11,503 nucleotides of DNA from Sphingobium sp. GTDB lineage: Bacteria > Pseudomonadota > Alphaproteobacteria > Sphingomonadales > Sphingomonadaceae. The DNA lies in contig JASBTC010000296.1 of the NCBI GenBank assembly GCA_030148625.1, forward strand, positions 1-11,503. The letters are read 5' to 3'. Positions 6,436-11,503 of this stretch are shown here, piece after piece. A program made the position numbers and the translations under genes. The notes under the pieces were generated by a model that did no database searches, was not told where the DNA came from, and saw only the letters and a list, made by a program, of their open reading frames with translations. Within the stretch, counting starts at the first letter, position 1. The number at the start of each line of letters is the position of its first letter.

Positions 6436-8175
6436 ATGACGCAGGGATATAGTCGCCGGGGCTTCATCCAGGGATCGTTGGCAGGCATGGCGGGAGGGTC
6501 AATCGCGCTCGGCTCGGCCACCGCTTCGCCGCGTGCGGTGCCATCCGGCAACTGGAGCGCGCCAAGTGATAGCGAGCGCCGCCGGCTCATCTCAACGGCG
6601 CGGTTCGGACGCAAAGAGGGTGTCTCCGGCCGCAAGGGAATCGCGATCTGCACCCATCCATTGGCATCGGCGGCAGCGATCGACATGTTGAACGCGGGTG
6701 GCAACGCCTGCGACGCGATCTGCGCAGCCGCGCTCGCCCAGACGGTCGTCGAACCCCATATGACGACATTGTCCGGCGTGTTCTCGATGCTCTATTACGA
6801 TGCGCGCAGCCGGTCTTACTCCCATGTCACGGGCGCGATGAACGCGCCGAAGACGCATCCAGTGTTCACGGGAGGCGCGGAAGCGTTCGGCGCGATGGCG
6901 GGACCAGGCCAGCACAATGGTCAGTTGGTACCCGTCCCGGGCTTTTGGGGCGGCGTCGAGGCATCGCATGGACGGCACGGCCGGCTGCCTATCAAGACGG
7001 TGATGGCGCCGGCGATCCACTATGCGCGGCAGGGGTTCGAGATCCATCCGTTCCTGTGGGGCGAGATGTTCGTTGAATCGCCCAACCTTGGATCCGTCGC
7101 CTATGGGCAGGAAACCTACTACAAGGACCGCCGTCTGCTGAATGTCGGCGAGATGCTGGTCCAGCCCCGCTATGCCGACACGCTGGAGCGGCTTGCCGAG
7201 GAGGGAAGCGGCTATTTCTATCGCGGCGAGTTCGCCCGCAAATATGCCGCGGCGGTCCAGAAGGCCGGCGGTTATGTGACGATCGAGGACATGGCGTCAT
7301 GGCAGCCGCTGACCGGGCAGCCGGCCCGTTCGACCTATCGCGACTATGAGGTGATCGGCGCCGCGGCGCCCGATTATGGCGGGCAGGCGCTGGTCGAGAT
7401 CATGAACATGGTCGAACTGCTCGACGTCCAGAAGCTGGGCCCCGCCTATGCGTCGGCGGAGACGACCCACAAGCTGATGCAGATCATCAAGCGGGTCTAT
7501 ACCGATGCCGTGACCCAGCGCTGGAGCAAGTCGGTCCAGCCGGTCGAACGGATGATCTCCAAGGCGTTGGCTGCCGAGCGTTTCGCCGGCCTCGACGAGC
7601 AGACCGGCGCGCCGGGCCCGGCGCGCGCTCCTCCCGGCTCGACGCACGTCACCGTCGTCGATGGGGAAGGGAATGTGGCGACCGTGCTCCATTCGGTGAT
7701 GTCCGCGCCCTACACGACCGGGATCTTCGTGGACGGGGTCTATGTCTGCGCAGGCCTGCTCCACCTCGGCTCGGGTGCGCCCGGCCCGGATGGACGCGTG
7801 CATGCCCGTATCGCGCCCAACATGTTCGCACGCAACGGCAAGCCCGTGCTGGCATCGGGCTCGCCGAGCGTCTCCCTTACCGAGAACATCGTGCAGAACA
7901 GCATGAACATGCTCGATTTCGGGCTGGATATCGAGACTTCGGTGCATAAGCCGCGCTTCGGTGGCGACGATCTGCGTGTGACAGGCACGACAATGATCGA
8001 ATCCGATATGGGCGAGGCCCTGATCGGCCAGTTAAGGGCGCGCGGCCAGAAGCTGACGAATTCCAGCCCCTGGGACTGGATGCACGGGTCGTTCGACGGA
8101 ATCCGCATCGCCGACGACGGCACGGCGTCGGCGTGCGGGGATCCGCGGCGGACCGCGCAGGCGATCACGGCCTGA
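6436..8175 (+). CDS. Divergent gamma-glutamyltransferase-like Ntn-hydrolase, Tat-exported
   Basis: A 579-residue protein with the gamma-glutamyltransferase layout, a family of self-cleaving N-terminal-nucleophile hydrolases acting on gamma-glutamyl or related amide bonds. The start at ATG 6436 follows GGAGA. Residues 6-11 are SRRGFI, a twin-arginine motif, followed by a hydrophobic stretch and ATASPRA, so export by Tat is likely. GGT-like blocks include ASAAAIDMLNAGGNACDAI, AAALAQTVVEP, YRGEFARKYAAAVQKAGGYV and STHVTVVDGEGNVA. The last marks the autocleavage site, where the expected nucleophile (Thr in TTH of the E. coli enzyme) is Ser402. Other key motifs are altered. The arginine motif DGRExAP is replaced by VTGAMNAP, the oxyanion motif GSPGG is GSPSV (475-479), and the Gly-rich loop after VVEP is changed. 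The fold family is clear, but classical gamma-glutamyl activity is doubtful. The substrate may be another peptide-like amide. Confidence 0.8.
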   Translation: MTQGYSRRGFIQGSLAGMAGGSIALGSATASPRAVPSGNWSAPSDSERRRLISTARFGRKEGVSGRKGIAICTHPLASAAAIDMLNAGGNACDAICAAALAQTVVEPHMTTLSGVFSMLYYDARSRSYSHVTGAMNAPKTHPVFTGGAEAFGAMAGPGQHNGQLVPVPGFWGGVEASHGRHGRLPIKTVMAPAIHYARQGFEIHPFLWGEMFVESPNLGSVAYGQETYYKDRRLLNVGEMLVQPRYADTLERLAEEGSGYFYRGEFARKYAAAVQKAGGYVTIEDMASWQPLTGQPARSTYRDYEVIGAAAPDYGGQALVEIMNMVELLDVQKLGPAYASAETTHKLMQIIKRVYTDAVTQRWSKSVQPVERMISKALAAERFAGLDEQTGAPGPARAPPGSTHVTVVDGEGNVATVLHSVMSAPYTTGIFVDGVYVCAGLLHLGSGAPGPDGRVHARIAPNMFARNGKPVLASGSPSVSLTENIVQNSMNMLDFGLDIETSVHKPRFGGDDLRVTGTTMIESDMGEALIGQLRARGQKLTNSSPWDWMHGSFDGIRIADDGTASACGDPRRTAQAITA

Positions 8176-8226
8176 GCGCCACCGGACCGCGTGGGATCGC
8201 GGATCGATCGCTGGTCGAGCGCGGAA

Positions 8227-8237
8227 CGGATCATCCG
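8227..8237. other. Short palindrome in the GGT-esterase gap
   Basis: CGGAT-C-ATCCG is a perfect inverted repeat in the 123-base gap before the esterase gene, the largest gap within the hydrolase group. It is too tight to form a hairpin but could be a protein-binding half-site pair. A palindrome of this size also occurs easily by chance in GATC-rich DNA. Confidence 0.12.
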
Positions 8238-8298
8238 ATCGGGATATGGATGAAGAAAAATGCCCCGCTGCGACGCGGCAGGCACGAAAGGAAGGTTC

Positions 8299-9294
8299 AT
8301 GGAGATCAACAGGCGCACGGCGATGACCGCACTGGCAGCATCGGCCACGACGATGCTCGGCGGGACCGCGAATGCGATCACGGCGATCGGCCAACGGGCT
8401 GACGCGAAGCCCGTCCATTCACCGGTGGTGCGCCCCGACGCCGAGCAATGGGACATGACGTCGCGGATCACCGGGCGCACCTATCGCATATTCGTAGCCA
8501 GGCCTTCGGGAACGAAGCCGCCGCCGCCGGGGGGGTATCCGGTCATCTATCTCAACGACGGCGATTTCGAGTTCCATACCGCCGCCGACGCGCTGATGAT
8601 GCAATCGATCGCGCTGGAGCTGGCGTCGGCCTACATCGTCGGAATCGGCTACGGCAAAGGTTGGGAATATGCCTCCCGCACACGCTGCGCCGACCTGACG
8701 CCGTCCCAGCCGGATCCAGCCACCCGTGCCGGCCTCGAAGCCTCGCCACTGACCAAGGGTGCGGCCTATGGCGAAGCCGCGCTCTATCATCGCTTCATGA
8801 CAGAAGAGCTGCGGCCGCTGATCGAAGCCAGCTACCCGGTGAGCCGCCGCGACCGCACTCTGTGGGGCCACTCCTTTGGTGGCCTTTTCGCCCTGCACGT
8901 GTTGTTCAATGATCCCGGCGCCTATCACACCTATCTGGTCAACAGCCCGTCGATCAACTGGAGCGGGGGCGCGATCCTGAAGGACGAGGCCAAGCTGGTC
9001 GCGCAGCTGCAGTCCGGCAAGGCCGCGCCCCGAGTGCTCGTCACCGCAGGCGAGTATGAAGAGACGCTGGCCGAGCATGTGAAGCTGTATCCAGGCGTCA
9101 GTCGCGAGCAGATGCAAGGCATGCTGAAGGCGTTCGCCATGGTCACCAACGCCACCAGTCTGGTCGAGCGCCTCAAGGCGGTGAAGGCACCGGCCGACGC
9201 GCACTTTGAGTCGATCGTCTTTGGCGGCGAAACGCATCTAAGCGCGATCCTGCCGGCGATGAGCCGAGGACTGCGGTTCGCGCTGCCGCTGTAA
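8299..9294 (+). CDS. Exported alpha/beta-hydrolase esterase (Fes/IroE/esterase D type)
   Basis: A 331-residue putative esterase of the family that includes enterochelin esterase-like and S-formylglutathione hydrolase-like enzymes. Landmarks are YPVIYLNDGDFEF (about 77-89, strand plus oxyanion region), LYHRFMTEELRPLIEASYPV, the nucleophile elbow WGHSFGG with Ser192, VLVTAGEYEE with an acidic residue at 254 or 255, and His313 in GGETHLSA. The triad is therefore complete. ATG 8299 is supported by AAAGGAAGG just upstream; an ATG at 8260 would add 13 residues before it. The N-terminus (EINRRTAMTALAASATTML...GTANA) has a twin arginine and a hydrophobic core, so export is likely, possibly by Tat. 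The substrate cannot be read from the sequence. Family members cleave siderophore esters and other carboxylic or thioesters. Its place between peptidases hints at ester-containing peptides or acylated peptides, which is inference only. Confidence 0.83.
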   Translation: MEINRRTAMTALAASATTMLGGTANAITAIGQRADAKPVHSPVVRPDAEQWDMTSRITGRTYRIFVARPSGTKPPPPGGYPVIYLNDGDFEFHTAADALMMQSIALELASAYIVGIGYGKGWEYASRTRCADLTPSQPDPATRAGLEASPLTKGAAYGEAALYHRFMTEELRPLIEASYPVSRRDRTLWGHSFGGLFALHVLFNDPGAYHTYLVNSPSINWSGGAILKDEAKLVAQLQSGKAAPRVLVTAGEYEETLAEHVKLYPGVSREQMQGMLKAFAMVTNATSLVERLKAVKAPADAHFESIVFGGETHLSAILPAMSRGLRFALPL

Positions 9295-9323
9295 CCGTCA
9301 AGTTGAGAAAAGAGCGGCGCGCG

Positions 9324-11120
9324 ATGAGCGAATGCGGGAACCGGTTGATCGCGCTGCGTGCCGAACTGACGTCGCTGGGTCTCGACGGCTTCATGCTGTC
9401 AACCGGCGACGAGCACATGTCGGAGTGGCCGGCACCGTTCGCCAACCGCCTTGCGTGGCTGACCGGCTTCACCGGCACGACCGGCGCGGCCGCGGTGCTG
9501 AGGGACCGCGCGGCGATGTTCGTCGACGGCCGCTATACCGCCGCGGTGCGCGATCAGGTCGACGGCCGCTACTACGCCTTCGTCGACCTGCCGCAGGCGA
9601 GCATCGCCGACTGGCTGTCCGACAATGCGGCGAGCGGCGCGCGGATCGGCTATGACCCCCGCCTTCATGGCTGCAATGCCGTTCGGGCGGTCGAGCGGGC
9701 GCTGAGCCAGGCCGATATTGCGCTGGTTCCGGTCGCGGCCAATCCCATCGATGCGATATGGGCCGACCGGCCGGCACGGCCGCAGACGGCGCTGTTCATC
9801 CAGCCGATCGAACGATCAGGGAAGGCATCCGAGGACAAGCTCAGCGAGGTCACCGAATGGCTGACTGCGATCGGCGCCGACGCCGCAGTGCTGGTCGCGC
9901 TCGATTCGATCGCCTGGCTTTTCAACATCCGTGCCAGCGACATCGCCGTTGCGCCGCTTGGCTATTCATACGCGATCTGCCGGCGCGACGGCACCGCCGA
10001 TCTTTTCGTCGATGCGACAAAGCTGAATGATCATGTTCGCCAACACCTTGGCAACCGCGTCCGGCTGGCCGCTTACGACGCGTTCTATCCCGCGCTCAAA
10101 ACGCTTTCGGGGCAGCGCGTGACGATCGATCCCGACCTTTCGCCCACTGCCATCGCGCATACGCTCATCAGCACTGGCGCGGCGGTACGCGAGGATCGCG
10201 AGCCGACGCAACTGCCCAAGCAGATCAAGAACGCCGTAGAGATCGCGGGCATGAAGCAGGCACATGTCCGCGACGGCGTTGCGGTGACCCGCTTTCTCCA
10301 CTGGCTGTCGATCGAGGGCTCGCGGGGTGAGCAGACCGAATTGTCCGCGGCGCATCGGCTGACGGCCTTCCGCCGCGAGCTCACCGGATTCCATGGCGTC
10401 TCGTTCGATCCGATCTCGGCGGCCGACGCCCATGGCGCGCTGCCGCATTATTGGCCGACGCCGGAAAGCAACCGGCCGATCCGGCCCGACAGTGTCTATC
10501 TCATCGATTCCGGTGGGCAGTATCCGGACGGCACGACCGATGTGACCCGCACGATTGCCATCGGTGCGCCGCGTCAGGATGTGAAGGATCGCTTTACCCG
10601 GGTGCTCAGGGGCCATATCCGGCTCGCCACCGCGGTCTTTCCCGCAGGAACGCTGGGCAGCCGGCTCGATCCACTGGCGCGGTTGGCCTTGTGGGAGGCG
10701 GGACTCGACTACGACCATGGCACTGGTCACGGCGTGGGTCATTTCCTCAACGTGCATGAAGGACCAAATCATCTGCCGGCAACGCCGCGACCGGGGGAAA
10801 CCGGGATCGAGGCGGGCATGATCCTTTCCAACGAACCCGGCTATTACAAGGCCGGCGATTACGGGATCCGGATCGAGAACCTCGTCGTCGCGGTTGCGCG
10901 CAAAGTCGAAGGCGCCGAGAAGCCGATGTTGGGCTTCGAAACGATCACTCTGGCCCCGATCGACCGCGACCTGATCGACGTCGCACTGCTTACCGACGCC
11001 GAGATCGACTGGCTCGACAGCTACCATGCCAAGGTGCTCGATCATATCGGGCCGCTGGTTCCCGCAGACACGCGTCGGTGGCTCCAGGAGCGGACCGCGC
11101 CGCTTCGCCCACATGCGTGA
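9324..11120 (+). CDS. Xaa-Pro aminopeptidase, three-domain M24B type
   Basis: A 598-residue metallopeptidase that removes an N-terminal residue preceding proline. It has two creatinase-like N-terminal domains (about 1-170 and 171-320), a pita-bread catalytic domain, and the short C-terminal extension of the long eukaryotic-like APP form. All five metal ligands are in place: Asp395 (YLIDSGGQY), Asp406 (TTDVTRT, the correct 11 residues later), His469 (GTGHGVGHFLNVHEGP), Glu504 (LSNEPGYY) and Glu518 (GIRIENLV). Active dinuclear Mn or Zn/Co chemistry is therefore expected. No signal peptide is visible, so it is cytoplasmic and would finish off proline-containing peptides that have been taken up. 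I chose ATG 9324, preceded by AGAAAAGAG; a TTG at 9303 would add seven residues. It follows the esterase gene by 29 bases. The pepP symbol is avoided because E. coli PepP is the shorter two-domain form. Confidence 0.93.
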   Translation: MSECGNRLIALRAELTSLGLDGFMLSTGDEHMSEWPAPFANRLAWLTGFTGTTGAAAVLRDRAAMFVDGRYTAAVRDQVDGRYYAFVDLPQASIADWLSDNAASGARIGYDPRLHGCNAVRAVERALSQADIALVPVAANPIDAIWADRPARPQTALFIQPIERSGKASEDKLSEVTEWLTAIGADAAVLVALDSIAWLFNIRASDIAVAPLGYSYAICRRDGTADLFVDATKLNDHVRQHLGNRVRLAAYDAFYPALKTLSGQRVTIDPDLSPTAIAHTLISTGAAVREDREPTQLPKQIKNAVEIAGMKQAHVRDGVAVTRFLHWLSIEGSRGEQTELSAAHRLTAFRRELTGFHGVSFDPISAADAHGALPHYWPTPESNRPIRPDSVYLIDSGGQYPDGTTDVTRTIAIGAPRQDVKDRFTRVLRGHIRLATAVFPAGTLGSRLDPLARLALWEAGLDYDHGTGHGVGHFLNVHEGPNHLPATPRPGETGIEAGMILSNEPGYYKAGDYGIRIENLVVAVARKVEGAEKPMLGFETITLAPIDRDLIDVALLTDAEIDWLDSYHAKVLDHIGPLVPADTRRWLQERTAPLRPHA

Positions 11121-11167
11121 TCCCGGCGACACGTTCACGGCCGCGGGACACGCGGATCAGAGATATT

Positions 11168-11174
11168 CGGAGGT
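11168..11174 (+). promoter_or_regulatory. Ribosome binding site of the DUF885 gene
   Basis: CGGAGGT lies six bases before ATG 11181 and fixes that ATG as the start, ahead of the internal in-frame ATGs at 11184 and 11241. Confidence 0.5.
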
Positions 11175-11180
11175 TACGCC

Positions 11181-11503
11181 ATGATGCGCATTTTCTCTTT
11201 CGCGGTTGCGTCCGAACGCGCGCACTCACGCCCGATCCGGATGATCATGGCGGTTTGTCTCGCGACGACTGCTTCCGTGTCGCCGGGTGCCGCATCGGCG
11301 CAGACTGCCAGGCCTGCGGATCGCGCCGATCGGGCCAGTGAAGCGACAGACACAGCGCGGCTCAACACGTGGCTCGATACCAAATATGAGGAGGAACTCG
11401 GCTTCAGCCCCATCGCGCGCTCCTTTCAGGGCGACAAGACGGACCAGGACAAGATCGATGACATGTCCGAAGCCGCCGGCGAACGCAGGCTCGAATGGCT
11501 CCG
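11181..11503 (+). CDS. DUF885 family protein, exported (3'-truncated by window edge)
   Basis: The frame is open to the right edge, showing 107 codons of what is usually a protein of about 600 residues. After an Arg-containing start there is a hydrophobic segment (MIMAVCLATTASVS) ending in GAASA/QT, a likely Sec signal peptide with a long n-region. The mature start LNTWLDTKYEEELGFSPIAR followed by GDKTDQDKIDDMSEA matches the beginning of DUF885 proteins. These are believed to be zinc peptidase-like, with an HEXXH motif further on, not visible here. The gene lies 60 bases after the aminopeptidase gene in the same direction and would be the fifth hydrolase of the group. Family assignment from so short a piece is good but not certain; the catalytic part is outside the window. 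Confidence 0.72.
   Translation, partial: MMRIFSFAVASERAHSRPIRMIMAVCLATTASVSPGAASAQTARPADRADRASEATDTARLNTWLDTKYEEELGFSPIARSFQGDKTDQDKIDDMSEAAGERRLEWL

Noticed and set aside
8176..8298. The gap between the GGT-like and esterase genes as a terminator-promoter boundary
   Set aside because: There is no GC stem followed by a T run and no recognisable promoter; only a small palindrome is present.
7740..8480. A - strand open frame bridging the GGT-like gene and the esterase gene
   Set aside because: Most of it is antisense to clear coding sequence, and the part in the 123-base gap has no start site or family match.
9966..11138. A 390-codon open frame on the - strand across the aminopeptidase gene
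   Set aside because: It is the antisense shadow of a gene with all five metal ligands intact; its own translation resembles no family.
1..11503. CRISPR arrays, tRNA or rRNA genes, insertion sequences, attachment sites
   Set aside because: I saw no regularly spaced repeats, cloverleaf-like segments, rRNA sequence or transposase motifs on either strand.

Overview
The window is high-GC, densely packed bacterial DNA with every supported gene on the + strand. Codon use, the peptidase repertoire and the wording of the conserved motifs suggest an alphaproteobacterium, probably a sphingomonad (Sphingomonas/Sphingobium/Novosphingobium type). That assignment is inference; no rRNA or other marker gene is present.

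Region 1 (1-3624) is the 3' part of a sarcosine oxidase operon. It holds most of soxA (alpha subunit; the N-terminus lies upstream of the window), then soxG (gamma subunit) overlapping the soxA stop. After these comes a small ORF whose start overlaps the soxG stop, and an orphan AtuA-type ferredoxin-fold domain whose usual N-terminal partner domain is missing. SoxB and SoxD would be expected just upstream, outside the window. A weak hairpin followed by six T lies 22-56 bases after the last stop and may end this transcript.

Region 2 (3625-3920 or 4025) is the only long intergenic stretch. It carries the terminator candidate and, just before 3921, a strong Shine-Dalgarno sequence. I see no convincing gene or sigma-70 promoter in it.

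Region 3 (about 4026-11503) is a run of five hydrolase genes: an exported DPP-IV/prolyl-oligopeptidase-type serine peptidase (S9), a Tat-exported and very divergent gamma-glutamyltransferase-like protein, a probably exported esterase of the Fes/IroE/esterase D type, a cytoplasmic three-domain Xaa-Pro aminopeptidase (M24), and the start of an exported DUF885 protein cut by the window edge. Gaps of 19, 123, 29 and 60 bases suggest one operon or two closely linked ones.

Read together, the locus looks like a peptide-scavenging pathway. Proline-directed cleavage would occur in the periplasm and then the cytoplasm, next to oxidative demethylation of sarcosine (N-methylglycine) to glycine and a one-carbon unit. 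Whether the two modules cooperate, for example on peptides containing proline and N-methyl residues, is speculation. The features most worth a second look are the GGT-like protein lacking several canonical catalytic motifs, the orphan and internally shortened AtuA-type domain, and the conflicting start signals of the S9 peptidase.
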